Shown here piece after piece: positions 17,291 to 26,685 of a DNA stretch of 64,000 nucleotides; the first letter of the stretch is position 1; every line of letters begins with the position of its first letter. The DNA comes from Aquamicrobium zhengzhouense (GTDB taxonomy: Bacteria > Pseudomonadota > Alphaproteobacteria > Rhizobiales > Rhizobiaceae). Position numbers and translations under genes: made by a program. Location: the NCBI RefSeq assembly GCF_016124105.1, contig NZ_JADGMQ010000004.1, forward strand, positions 124,001 through 188,000, read 5' to 3'. The notes under the pieces are model-generated. The model worked only from the letters and a program-made list of their open reading frames with translations, was not told where the DNA came from and searched no databases.

Positions 17291-18703
17291 TCACGCGGCC
17301 AAAGCGCGCTTGGCTGCGTTCAAGGCCCACTCCAGCGCTTGCTCTGCATCAGGCGCATTCACCGCCTCTACGTAGCAGCGAAGCTCCGGCGCATTTCCAG
17401 ACGGGCGAATGTGTATCAGGAGATCCGTATGGAGCCAGAATTGCAGACCATCAATGTCAGCCGTGCGGACAATCTTGCCCCGATCAGCGAAATATTTGGC
17501 AGCATAAGATGGATCTCGGAGTTCTCCCAGCAGCCGGGCACTTGCTTCGAACGGAACATCGGCAAGCCGGCCGCTCAAAGCGGTCCGCAGCGGAAGTGAG
17601 TCGACGAGATCCGAGAGCCGCTTCTGCTTGCTTTGCGCCAGACCGAGAGTCGCGAGCAACGGCAGGCAGGCATCACGGGTCATCAACGGATCAATCTGAA
17701 CCCCGTTCAGTTCGATCGCATTACCGAGCAGCGTCCCGCCATTCGCCTCAAAGCCGACCGTTGTGACAGCTCCGGCCGCAATCGCCTCAATCATGCCCTC
17801 GATTACATAGGGCGAGCCAACGCGGGTACGCACGGTTTGCGGGAAGTAGCCGGTCGCTTCGATCGCAGTGTTGGAGGTCACCGGTGTGACGACGGTGTCC
17901 GCACCGAGAAATTCGGCGGCGAGCAGACCTAGAACGTCGCCCCGAACAAACCGCCCTTTGTCATCCATCAGCAGCGGACGGTCACCGTCGCCATCTGCGG
18001 AAACAATGGCTGCCAGCCGATAGTCCTGAAGCCATTCGCCCATCGGCTGAAAGACCGCATCCGTGAACGCCTCCGTGTCCACAGCCACAAATCTATCTGC
18101 GCGCCCCAAGGCGACAGTTTCAGCTCCGCAGGCTCGCAACAGGTCGCCGAGAATATCGCGCGCCACCGTCGAGTGCTCGAAAACGCCGATCCGCAGGCCC
18201 GCCAATGCGCCGGGCCTCAACAGCATTTCATAGCGCGACAGATATCTTGCGCGCGCTTCGGCTTCCTCATCACGGATCGGTGCGTCGTAGTTACCGGCCT
18301 CAGACGGCTGTAGCTCACCCAGAATACCGGCCTCATCCTGTTTGGAGATCTCGCCCGACTTCAGATAAAATTTCAGGCCGTTCCGGTCTTCCGGGATATG
18401 GCTTCCCGTCACCATTATGCTGGGCGCGCCGGCCGCCATGGCGTGCAACGCAAGAGCAGGTGTCGGCACAGCGCCACAGTCCACCGCCTCTATGCCCAAC
18501 GCGCTGGCGGCTGCGGCGCAATCACGAAGAATACCCGCACTGCTGTCGCGAAAATCGCGTGCGAGATACAATTCCGAAACCGTTTCACCGAGCGTTGCCA
18601 GATAGCTGAGAAAAGCCGACGTATACCGCCGCGCTTCCTCACCATTTAGCTCCTCCGCCAGCCCGCGAAGACCGCTCGTTCCAAATTTCAGACTGCTTTG
18701 CAC
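17291..18703 (-). CDS. Phosphomannomutase / phosphoglucomutase-type enzyme
   Basis: 470 residues of the alpha-D-phosphohexomutase family. The phospho-serine loop VTGSHIPEDRNG has Ser101, and the metal loop SADGDGDRP comes later. It converts mannose-6-P to mannose-1-P, feeding the guanylyltransferase encoded next. The motif has Ile-Pro where many relatives have Asn-Pro, a pattern seen in phosphomannomutases of polysaccharide loci. About 100 bases separate it from manC, and it follows the giant glycosyltransferase gene on the same strand. Confidence 0.9.
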   Translation of the reverse strand: MQSSLKFGTSGLRGLAEELNGEEARRYTSAFLSYLATLGETVSELYLARDFRDSSAGILRDCAAAASALGIEAVDCGAVPTPALALHAMAAGAPSIMVTGSHIPEDRNGLKFYLKSGEISKQDEAGILGELQPSEAGNYDAPIRDEEAEARARYLSRYEMLLRPGALAGLRIGVFEHSTVARDILGDLLRACGAETVALGRADRFVAVDTEAFTDAVFQPMGEWLQDYRLAAIVSADGDGDRPLLMDDKGRFVRGDVLGLLAAEFLGADTVVTPVTSNTAIEATGYFPQTVRTRVGSPYVIEGMIEAIAAGAVTTVGFEANGGTLLGNAIELNGVQIDPLMTRDACLPLLATLGLAQSKQKRLSDLVDSLPLRTALSGRLADVPFEASARLLGELRDPSYAAKYFADRGKIVRTADIDGLQFWLHTDLLIHIRPSGNAPELRCYVEAVNAPDAEQALEWALNAAKRALAA

Positions 18704-18766
18704 GTGTGGGACCGTTTTCTCACACTAACGTGGCGGCAGACAATCCCCCGCCGCCCTTTGATCTTG

Positions 18767-21700
18767 TTACGCATCAGCCATCTCGCCAGATATGGCCGAA
18801 ACCTTGGAAATTGCGGTTAATCTCACCGATTTCGTTGTAAGAAAGTCATCGAGATCCTGCGGATCATTAATTCTGACCACACCCGCACGGTTCTTCAGTA
18901 GATCTGTTCTTGCGACCTTCACCCAACCATGCCCGGAAATTTCGCAGATAATCGCGTACAGACGTTCTACGGCATGGGCCAAGGTACTGTCCTCCTGACC
19001 TCCCTCCGCTGGGAAATCCTCAAACGACAGGTTTAAGTCGAGGAGCGGGCGCAAAGCGGCCGAACGCGCCCAAAACATCGACCCTGAAGGGAAATCGAGC
19101 GGCTGGCCATCATTGAGCTGATACCCGAGGCGATCAGCCAACGCGCGGCACTGCGTGAAATTATTATCCCACGAGACCCACTGGCGAATGTACTCGAAGT
19201 GCTGTGGGAAAATCATTCCAACATCCGGTGAGCGGTCGAACACCTCAAGAATATTTTGCACCTGCTCGGAAGTCCCTAGAAGCGTCTCGTAAAGGTAACC
19301 GCGCCAAGGACCGAGCTTGCTGTTGTGCACCGACTTCTTCGAATGAAGATGCAGCACTAGTTCATATTTGTCATAGACATCGCGGAAACTGATCAGCTTC
19401 GGCGCGATGTCCCTTCCCCTGTTGGGCGCGATACGCACTGTGACAATGCCGCCACTGTACGCAGAGAAGACAGAGGTGATGCGGTCAGCCTTTGCTTCGC
19501 TATCGGTGGAGATAAAAATGTCAGTTCCGGCCGGCAAATTGTGCGAGTAGCGCAGAATCTCTTCCGCAACCTCATCGTAGAAGATGTGAAACACCGCGGC
19601 TATCGCACGGTGGCTTTCGTCCAGCTGCGATCGATAAGTGAAGGGCACCGCTAAGGCAGTGTCCATTGCAGTCGCCGAAACGACCTGAGAACGCGAGGCT
19701 CCTCCGGCTATAGTTCCAACATTGCTTCCTGCGCTCTGCACCCTCGCCGCCGCAGCGGTTTTATTCGCAAGATCTACGACAAGTTGGATCGTCGAGGAAA
19801 ACGCTTCCGATGAGCATTCCTCGCTGATCCTTTCTACCGCATTGGAACGGAGGGTTTCCCACAAGGACGGTTCGGTATAGAGAGCGCGGCAATGACGCGC
19901 AAACTGAGCGGGCTCCGAGCTAGCCAAAATATCGCGACCCGATTCCCAACCCAATTGCTCGGCAATGAGTTTGGTAGCCACCATTGGCACACCAAGCGAG
20001 GCAACATGGTGGGCCTTGTGAGGGATGCCCGCAGCAAAGCGCGTTGGAACCACCACCAGACGTGTATTCTCGAAGAATGACTTCAGATTGTCGATCCGCC
20101 CCAGAAGATCGATCATGTTACCGTCAAGTTCCATCAACGACGGCGCGTTTTTTACCACGCCTACAACCTGCAAACGAAGATCCGGCATCTTCAGAAGATC
20201 GCGTAATGCCGGCAAAACTTCTGAAGCGAACCAGCGAATCGAATCCGCGTTTGGCGAATTGTCTCCATGAATAGCGCCAAGAAAGACAATATCCTTGCGC
20301 TTCTCAAACGATGCTACGGTCAGGTCCGGATGTACTTGATGGCCCAAAACGGCAACATTGCTCATGCCGTTTCGCTCCATGATCTTCCTTTCCGCGTCGG
20401 TTACCGAAAGAATGAGGTCGCTGCCCTTCGTCAGCGCCAGTTCGTCCTGAACAAGCTTTTCCTGGGCTTGTTTCGATAGCGGCGCGCCATGAAGCTCCTT
20501 TTTCAGGATTTCCCGATTGGCGAACAACGCTTCGGCATCATAGATCAGACTGGCTCGACCCCGGAGTTCTGGCTCCTTGGAAAGAACTACCTGAAGATCA
20601 GCCATGTTGTGCGGCCGAGATACGAAGATTGCATCATAATAGTTGCGACGGCTCCGAAGGAACTCAGCTAGGTCTTGCTCGCGGACTAAAGGCAGAACTA
20701 CTTCGACGTTGATCGGCTGTGTTTTCCAGATCTCGCGCCAATTCTCTGCCTCTTTCAGCATAGGGAATATGGTCACCTGTGCTCCCGCGCTGCTAAGCGC
20801 GGCGACAATATCCTGCGCTCTTGGCAGTCCGGCGCCCAGCCACGGCTTCGGAACACGATCTTCCAGGAAAAGCACGCGCGGAGCGCTCGGCGCATGAAAG
20901 CGTGCCAGGACGACGTTCGACGGATCGGGTTGGTGTTGCAGGGCAAGCCAATCCGAATGTCGGGCGCGGAAGGTCTCCAGATTTCGTTGCTGAAGCTGCA
21001 ACGCTTCTGAGACCTTGCTTGAACTTGCGAACTCGAAGTGGTGAATCGTCACTTTCGGGTTGTAGACAACCCTCAAATTTTCTTTCCACACGCGAACGCA
21101 GTAGTCCGTCTCTTCGTAATAAGCGGGTGCGTAAACCTCATCGAGACGGCCGAGACGCTCGAACAAGCTGCGTGGCGTCAGAAGGAATGCGCCAGAGCAA
21201 TAGTCGACATCCCGCTGAAACATAACCTCGTCATCGTCCGGCTTTCGCCCTCGCCCATAGCCAAGGCAAGTTCCATCCGCCCAAATGATTGAGCCGGCTT
21301 CCTGCAAACGGCCGTCAGGCAGAATGATGCGCGCTCCTACCGCTCCAATTGACGGATCGTTATCGAGCGTTCTGACAGCACTTTCCAATGAGCCAGACGT
21401 AAGCTGAGCATCGTTGTTGAGAAGCAGAATATGACGGCCTTTCGCCCCTTGGCTCGCCGCGTTCACGCCTCGCAAGAAGTGCAGATTCTCAGGATTTCGG
21501 ATGATTGTTGCACCATCCACGCGCTCAAGCAAAGCGTGCGTCTGATCCGAGGAACCGTTATCGAACAGGATCGTCTCGATCTTGACGTCGCTGTCCTCGA
21601 GGCACTCCTTGATGGCCGCGAGACATGCATAGGTCATCTCTGCCTGGTTATAGAGGATCAGAATGATCGTAACGTCCGGTGTCGTCGAGCTTGGGAGGCG

Positions 21701-22858
21701 CATCCGCGTTTCAGAATTCAGAAACGCGTCAAGACGGCTAGACATCATCGAACGTACTGCGTCGCGCAGCCCTACATCATGAAGTGCGGGCTCCCCTCCG
21801 GCCGCCCCAACCACACCACCACGTGCTCGCCGCGCAATTGCGTGCACATAGCGGCGCAGATAACGGCTGTAAGCCTTGCTTGCCAGACGCAACGGCCTCG
21901 TGAGACGCCACGAAGTAGAGTTGTGAAGATCATGAATTGTCTTTGATAACTCGGTGTTGTGCCTCTTGGTGTCCGAGAGAGTGGCCTCCACGCTACCCAG
22001 CGCACCATGGAGCGAGGTTATTGCCGTTTCGAGCTCGTCCTTGTCAGCATTCAATTGCTGTATATGTTCGCGTGCATCCTCAATAGCTCTGTGAGCCTCG
22101 CCAAGAGCGCCTTGCACTGCTTCGAGTTCGGTACTGAGTTCGAAGCGACGTCCACGCACAGCAAATGCCGTCCGAACCTGATCGCGCGGGCCTTTTTGCT
22201 TGCCAGCGTCGAAAAATGCCTGGACCGCTTCTGGCAGTTCTTGGCCAACACCCAGAACACCCAACCCATTCGAATGCTTGAACTCGAAGGACGGATAATC
22301 TTCGCAGATTTCATCCCAAAGCTTCCAGACACCAAAGCCCCTTTCATGGACATTGGTATCATGGAAAATCGCGATTCCCCGAGCGGACAGCCTATCCGCC
22401 CAAGTCTCAAAGTCGTGCCTCACGGCCTCATATGTGTGCATACCGTCGATATGTAGAACATCGACCGTTCCCGGTGAAAACTGAGAGAGAGCTTCATCGA
22501 AAGTGGAACGGATCAGAGTAGCGAACGGACCGAAGTTGCCACCGACATACTCCCGCAACTCCTCATAGATCTCATTGCCGTAATATCCGGCGTGCTCGTC
22601 ACCTTGCCAAGTGTCTACGGCATAGGCGCGGGTGTCCAGCTTGTGCTGTTTAATTGAGTTGCAGAATGCGCTGAAGGAATTGCCGGTATGGGTGCCGAGT
22701 TCGACAAGCACCTTTGGCTGCGCAGCCTTCATGAGCCAGTGCGCGAACGGAATGTGGCCTGCCCAGGGACCGGGGACCATCAGGCGGGCGGGCTCCCAGT
22801 CAAGCTCCTCTCCGAGATTGATCTTCTCGAGCAGGAAGGATGATTTTGCATGCGCCAT
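18767..22858 (-). CDS. Giant multidomain methyltransferase/glycosyltransferase
   Basis: 1363 residues. Residues 25-215 are a class I SAM methyltransferase (VELGTHTGNS at 52-61, HIDGMHTYE at 136-144, FHDTN at 165-169). Residues 238-312 form a heptad coiled coil ending in STSWRLTRPLR. Residues 395-625 are a GT2 domain (DNGSSD 433-438, NND 481-483, and an EETDY acidic motif). About 660-1020 resembles a GT4/GT1 B-fold domain, and about 1100-1340 an RgpF-like rhamnan synthesis domain (NRGRDIAP, LHLHSKKS). It should assemble and possibly methylate the polysaccharide. ATG 22858 has TTGGAG upstream; an earlier in-frame start (22915) lacks this. Confidence 0.88.
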   Translation of the reverse strand: MAHAKSSFLLEKINLGEELDWEPARLMVPGPWAGHIPFAHWLMKAAQPKVLVELGTHTGNSFSAFCNSIKQHKLDTRAYAVDTWQGDEHAGYYGNEIYEELREYVGGNFGPFATLIRSTFDEALSQFSPGTVDVLHIDGMHTYEAVRHDFETWADRLSARGIAIFHDTNVHERGFGVWKLWDEICEDYPSFEFKHSNGLGVLGVGQELPEAVQAFFDAGKQKGPRDQVRTAFAVRGRRFELSTELEAVQGALGEAHRAIEDAREHIQQLNADKDELETAITSLHGALGSVEATLSDTKRHNTELSKTIHDLHNSTSWRLTRPLRLASKAYSRYLRRYVHAIARRARGGVVGAAGGEPALHDVGLRDAVRSMMSSRLDAFLNSETRMRLPSSTTPDVTIILILYNQAEMTYACLAAIKECLEDSDVKIETILFDNGSSDQTHALLERVDGATIIRNPENLHFLRGVNAASQGAKGRHILLLNNDAQLTSGSLESAVRTLDNDPSIGAVGARIILPDGRLQEAGSIIWADGTCLGYGRGRKPDDDEVMFQRDVDYCSGAFLLTPRSLFERLGRLDEVYAPAYYEETDYCVRVWKENLRVVYNPKVTIHHFEFASSSKVSEALQLQQRNLETFRARHSDWLALQHQPDPSNVVLARFHAPSAPRVLFLEDRVPKPWLGAGLPRAQDIVAALSSAGAQVTIFPMLKEAENWREIWKTQPINVEVVLPLVREQDLAEFLRSRRNYYDAIFVSRPHNMADLQVVLSKEPELRGRASLIYDAEALFANREILKKELHGAPLSKQAQEKLVQDELALTKGSDLILSVTDAERKIMERNGMSNVAVLGHQVHPDLTVASFEKRKDIVFLGAIHGDNSPNADSIRWFASEVLPALRDLLKMPDLRLQVVGVVKNAPSLMELDGNMIDLLGRIDNLKSFFENTRLVVVPTRFAAGIPHKAHHVASLGVPMVATKLIAEQLGWESGRDILASSEPAQFARHCRALYTEPSLWETLRSNAVERISEECSSEAFSSTIQLVVDLANKTAAAARVQSAGSNVGTIAGGASRSQVVSATAMDTALAVPFTYRSQLDESHRAIAAVFHIFYDEVAEEILRYSHNLPAGTDIFISTDSEAKADRITSVFSAYSGGIVTVRIAPNRGRDIAPKLISFRDVYDKYELVLHLHSKKSVHNSKLGPWRGYLYETLLGTSEQVQNILEVFDRSPDVGMIFPQHFEYIRQWVSWDNNFTQCRALADRLGYQLNDGQPLDFPSGSMFWARSAALRPLLDLNLSFEDFPAEGGQEDSTLAHAVERLYAIICEISGHGWVKVARTDLLKNRAGVVRINDPQDLDDFLTTKSVRLTAISKVSAISGEMADA

Positions 22859-22953
22859 ACGTAGAACTCCAAACCTTCGCGTGCCGCAAAGGTCTCCGTC
22901 AAAAAATAGTCTCAACCACGCTTGCTGCGGTCAACATAACCAATGGAGCGCCG

Positions 22954-24288
22954 TTACACAGCTTCCACTGACAATTCGATAGAAGACATGGGGACGCCCA
23001 GGAGCCCCTGAATTTCAATCTCGTTCACGACCTTGAAGATCAACGCATCATCGATCCAGTGGTGTTGGACGTGATCATGTTGCGTCCCTTCAGCAACTGC
23101 TGCCGTAACCGAATAATCGCCATTCGGCATGAATGGTAGACGGAAACGGAATGATGCGGTCAAGGCCGCCCCCTTGGGCGCGCGCGGCGAATTTTCCGCG
23201 TAGGTCGCGAAGGTGTTATTGCCGAACAAGTTCTGTCCCAAGCGGTCCTTCACATAAAACCCGATAATGGGGCTGACCAGATCCTTGTTCGCCACCAGAT
23301 CCACCTGAAGCGTCACCTCGTCACCTGCGGTAAGCAAGGTCAGGGGCTCCCCGTTGCTATCCAGGAAAGCGACGTGCTGGATCGTAGCCCCGCCATGTCC
23401 GTAGGATGGTGCATCGGGATCGAACGAGAAAATCTTGACCTTGGGTGCCGAACCGGTTTCGCGCAAAAGCTCTTCGGTCTTGTCCTCAACGGGTTCCGAT
23501 GTCTCAATTCGCCGCCGGCTTCCGCCGATGTGAAATGCGTTGGAATTGACCTTACCTTCCTCGATCGAGGCCTGGTAAGCGAGACACACATCTTTCGCCG
23601 CACCGGCCATGCGGACCGTGCCTGCATCCATCCAGACGGCGTGTTCACACAGATTTAGCACTGCTGCAGAATCGTGCGACACGAACAGCAACGTTCCATG
23701 TTCACGGAATTTCCGGACGAAACGCATGCACTTTTGCTGGAACGCGGCGTCGCCAACTGAAAGGATTTCGTCGACGATCAGGATATCGGGATCCACATGC
23801 GCCATCACCGCGAAAGCGAGGCGCGCATACATGCCGCTGGAATAAAGCCGGACAGGCTGATCGAGAAAGTCACCGATTTCGGCAAAGTCGATGATCTCCG
23901 GTTCCTTCTGTCGGATCTCGGCCTCCGAAAACCCCAGGACGGAGGCAGCGAGGCGCAGATTTTCTCGTCCGGTGAACTCCGGATTGAACCCTGCTCCAAG
24001 CTCAAGCAAGGCACCGATACGGCCCGCAACGCTGATCGTGCCGCTGGTCGGCGCCACAGTGCCACACAGGAGCTTGAGGAAGGTCGATTTCCCGGCGCCA
24101 TTGTGGCCGATGAAAGCCACTGCCTGGCCCTTGCGGACTTCAAGATTCACATCCTGCAGGGCCCAGTAATGATCGTAATATTTCTTGCGACCGAAGCTGA
24201 GCATCTGCTTCAGCCGATCTTCAGGACGCTTGAAAATTGTATAGGCCTTCCCGAGGCCCTCTGCTTTGATCACGACTTCAGATGACAT
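22954..24288 (-). CDS. wzt: Polysaccharide ABC exporter, ATP-binding subunit with C-terminal carbohydrate-binding domain
   Basis: 444 residues. The ABC domain has Walker A GHNGAGKST (61-69), a degenerate signature YSSGMYARLAF and Walker B DILIVDEIL. Residues about 280-444 are a Wzt C-terminal beta-sandwich domain, which in O-antigen exporters recognises the modified end of the chain. The ATG at 24288 follows AAGGGG; a TTG six bases earlier is possible. It overlaps the permease gene by 11 bases. The presence of this domain fits a chain with a terminal modification, such as methylation by the neighbouring methyltransferase fusion. Confidence 0.93.
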   Translation of the reverse strand: MSSEVVIKAEGLGKAYTIFKRPEDRLKQMLSFGRKKYYDHYWALQDVNLEVRKGQAVAFIGHNGAGKSTFLKLLCGTVAPTSGTISVAGRIGALLELGAGFNPEFTGRENLRLAASVLGFSEAEIRQKEPEIIDFAEIGDFLDQPVRLYSSGMYARLAFAVMAHVDPDILIVDEILSVGDAAFQQKCMRFVRKFREHGTLLFVSHDSAAVLNLCEHAVWMDAGTVRMAGAAKDVCLAYQASIEEGKVNSNAFHIGGSRRRIETSEPVEDKTEELLRETGSAPKVKIFSFDPDAPSYGHGGATIQHVAFLDSNGEPLTLLTAGDEVTLQVDLVANKDLVSPIIGFYVKDRLGQNLFGNNTFATYAENSPRAPKGAALTASFRFRLPFMPNGDYSVTAAVAEGTQHDHVQHHWIDDALIFKVVNEIEIQGLLGVPMSSIELSVEAV

Positions 24289-25144
24289 CTGCAAACCCCT
24301 TGCGGGTCTTCATGAACCAGATGAACCCCATCCAGGCGATGACGGCGCTGCCCGCCAGTCCGATCAGGTACAGGGCTGGATCCGGCAGCCGCCCGTAAAA
24401 GACCAGCTCCCGCATCGTCTCGATGATCGCTGCCAGCGGATTGAGCATAATGTATGGGCGGATTGTCTCCGGCAAAATGGAGATTGGATAGAAAAGAGGA
24501 CTCAAGAACATCAACGCCGGAATGATGATCGCTATCAATTGCCGCAAGTCGCGCAGATATACGCCGAGCGCCGAGAAAAACCATGCCAAGCCTAACGAGA
24601 ACAGGCTCAGCGGCACCAACGGAATCCAGAAAAGTACGACGGTTAATGGTGGCAATCCCCGTTGTACGACAAAGAGGATCATCAGGACGACTGCCCCAAC
24701 AGCAAAGTTAAACAGCGCGACCAACAGACTGACGACTGGCAGGATTTCAATCGGGAACACCATGTTCTTGATGTAGCTGGTGTTCTCCAGCATCAATGAC
24801 GGCGCCCTGCTTACGACTTCCGCAAACACATTGAAGATCAGAAGCCCGGTAAAGAGAAAGAGCGCATACTCCCAAGGTGAGCCGCTCGATTCCTGCCCCC
24901 ATCTGGCCTGGAAGACGACGCCGAAGGCGAAAGTGTAGACGCCCAGCATCAGCAGGGGCTGCAGGACCACCCACAAAAACCCGAGGCGCGAACCCTTGAA
25001 CCTGCTCTCCAGCTCGCGACCGGCCATGCGCAGAATGACACGTCGATGGGTCCAGATGGTCGACAACATCGCGTGGGGTGTCACCCCTGCCCAGCCGCCT
25101 TCCGCATTCGCCTGGCGCAGAACTCGTGGCGTCTTACTTTCCAT
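24278..25144 (-). CDS. wzm: Polysaccharide ABC exporter, permease subunit
   Basis: 288 residues of the ABC-2 polysaccharide exporter family with six membrane helices and the family text SRLGFLWVVLQPLLM near residue 52 and ENTSYIKNMVFPIEILP near residue 119. It moves lipid-linked polysaccharide across the inner membrane with Wzt. The Arg/His-rich cytoplasmic N-terminus is usual. It begins the wzm-wzt-glycosyltransferase run; the type I secretion genes upstream are separated by 219 bases with a hairpin. Confidence 0.93.
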   Translation of the reverse strand: MESKTPRVLRQANAEGGWAGVTPHAMLSTIWTHRRVILRMAGRELESRFKGSRLGFLWVVLQPLLMLGVYTFAFGVVFQARWGQESSGSPWEYALFLFTGLLIFNVFAEVVSRAPSLMLENTSYIKNMVFPIEILPVVSLLVALFNFAVGAVVLMILFVVQRGLPPLTVVLFWIPLVPLSLFSLGLAWFFSALGVYLRDLRQLIAIIIPALMFLSPLFYPISILPETIRPYIMLNPLAAIIETMRELVFYGRLPDPALYLIGLAGSAVIAWMGFIWFMKTRKGFADVI

Positions 25145-25300
25145 TATCCGTCCTTGATTTTGCCGATGCGTGCACCCTTAGAGCGGCAAGGTGTGATCTT
25201 ATTATGGACGAGGTAAGTGCAGGTCAATCGAAGGTCCAGCCCTGCGCAGCCGGTGATCATGCTGCATCGCACACTTTTTCTAACGCGCCGCAAACGAATG

Positions 25301-25320
25301 CCCCGGCAAAGGTGCCGGGG
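25301..25320 (-). terminator. Hairpin after the type I secretion genes
   Basis: CCCCGGCA (25301-25308), loop AAGG, TGCCGGGG (25313-25320): a perfect 8-bp stem 44 bases beyond the adaptor stop. No strong T-run follows on the minus strand, so termination may be partial. Confidence 0.6.
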
Positions 25321-25363
25321 CTTGAGTGATAGAAATTCGGCCGTGCCTCATCCAGTCAGCTTA

Positions 25364-26665
25364 TCATTCCTCGCGCATGCTGCGTCGCATGGCATCAGTC
25401 AGCGGAGAGACGAGGTAGTCGATTACCGTCCGCTCTCCCGTTGAAATCATCACTTCCGCCGGCATGCCGGCACTCAAACGCTCCTCGATATCGTCTGGGA
25501 CCATTCCCTTGCTCACGTTGATGCGCGCAAGGAAATAAGGCGGGGTACGCCCATCGGGCGGCGTGATGCTCGCGCGCGAAACAGTCGCCACTTCTCCAAT
25601 AACGATAGGCATGAACCGGCCCGGGAACGCGGAGAATTTCACCTCAGCCTTGAGGCCTTCACGAACACTGTCGATGTCGATTGGTGCGACTTGGGCATTG
25701 ATGACCATCTGATCATCAGCCGGCACCACCTGCATCATGATCTCTCCAGGACGAATCACGCCGCCGGTGGTGTGAAACCGTATGTTCTGAACATAGCCGT
25801 CCACCGGCGCGACGATACGCGTGCGCTCGAGGACGTTGGCCGCAACCTTGCGCTGTTCGATCAGCTCTTGCAGCTGACCGCTGATCTCCTTGTACTCGGT
25901 GCTGGCACGCTCCTTGTACTGCTGCTGGGCCTGCAGAATCTGGAATTCCGTCTCGCCAATCGACTTTTCAACCTTGGCGATTTCCGTATCCATGCGGGCA
26001 ACGTTTTGCTGCACCTCGACAAACTCTTCCTCATAGGTCGAGAAAAGGTTTGTCTGCACGGCACCCCTTTTTACGGCCGGACGCAGACGCTCGAGCCGCT
26101 CGGAGAGGATGTCCGCACGCCTGGCAAATGCCACCTTTTGCCCCTCCAGCCCCTCCATCTCACGCTCAAGCTGTTCGATACGGCTGGTCAGGATGCTTAT
26201 CTGCGAGGACAGGATCGACTTGCGGTCGTTGAATATCTCCCGCTGGTCGGCAACCGCGAGCTGGACCTCTGGCGAAGGGTCTTGCAGCAGATAGTCTGAG
26301 AGATGGAAATCGTCATCCATCCGCCGCTCGGCCTGCAGCCGCGCTGCAGTCGCTTCAGCGATATACTGACGGATCGTCAGAACCTGCAAATTGGCCTGGG
26401 CCTGTACGTCATTCAGACGGACGAGAACTTCCCCCGCCTTGACCTCCTGCCCTTCCTGAACGTTGATCTCATCGATGATCCCGCCTTCGAGATGCTGGAT
26501 CTCCTTGCGGTTCGTCGCAACATCGATCAGGCCGGGCGCGATGACGGCACGATCCAGCTTCGCGGTGGCCGCCCACACACCGACAACGCCGAATGTCAGC
26601 GCGATCACCGAGTATCCCGCAATTATGAACGGCTTCGGATTCGTCCGATTCTTCTTCTGCTTCAC
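25364..26665 (-). CDS. Type I secretion periplasmic adaptor (HlyD/PrsE family)
   Basis: 433 residues. One N-terminal membrane helix (about 13-33) is followed by a lipoyl-like half, a long alpha-helical hairpin (about 95-285) and the second lipoyl/beta-barrel half with the HlyD ending (PAEVMISTGERTVIDYL). It links the ABC ATPase to an outer-membrane TolC-type channel. The start is GTG at 26665 with no strong ribosome site, 20 bases after the ATPase stop, so translation is probably coupled. No TolC homologue is in the window. Confidence 0.92.
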   Translation of the reverse strand: MKQKKNRTNPKPFIIAGYSVIALTFGVVGVWAATAKLDRAVIAPGLIDVATNRKEIQHLEGGIIDEINVQEGQEVKAGEVLVRLNDVQAQANLQVLTIRQYIAEATAARLQAERRMDDDFHLSDYLLQDPSPEVQLAVADQREIFNDRKSILSSQISILTSRIEQLEREMEGLEGQKVAFARRADILSERLERLRPAVKRGAVQTNLFSTYEEEFVEVQQNVARMDTEIAKVEKSIGETEFQILQAQQQYKERASTEYKEISGQLQELIEQRKVAANVLERTRIVAPVDGYVQNIRFHTTGGVIRPGEIMMQVVPADDQMVINAQVAPIDIDSVREGLKAEVKFSAFPGRFMPIVIGEVATVSRASITPPDGRTPPYFLARINVSKGMVPDDIEERLSAGMPAEVMISTGERTVIDYLVSPLTDAMRRSMREE

Positions 26666-26685
26666 GTCAGTGATCCGTCGCTGGT

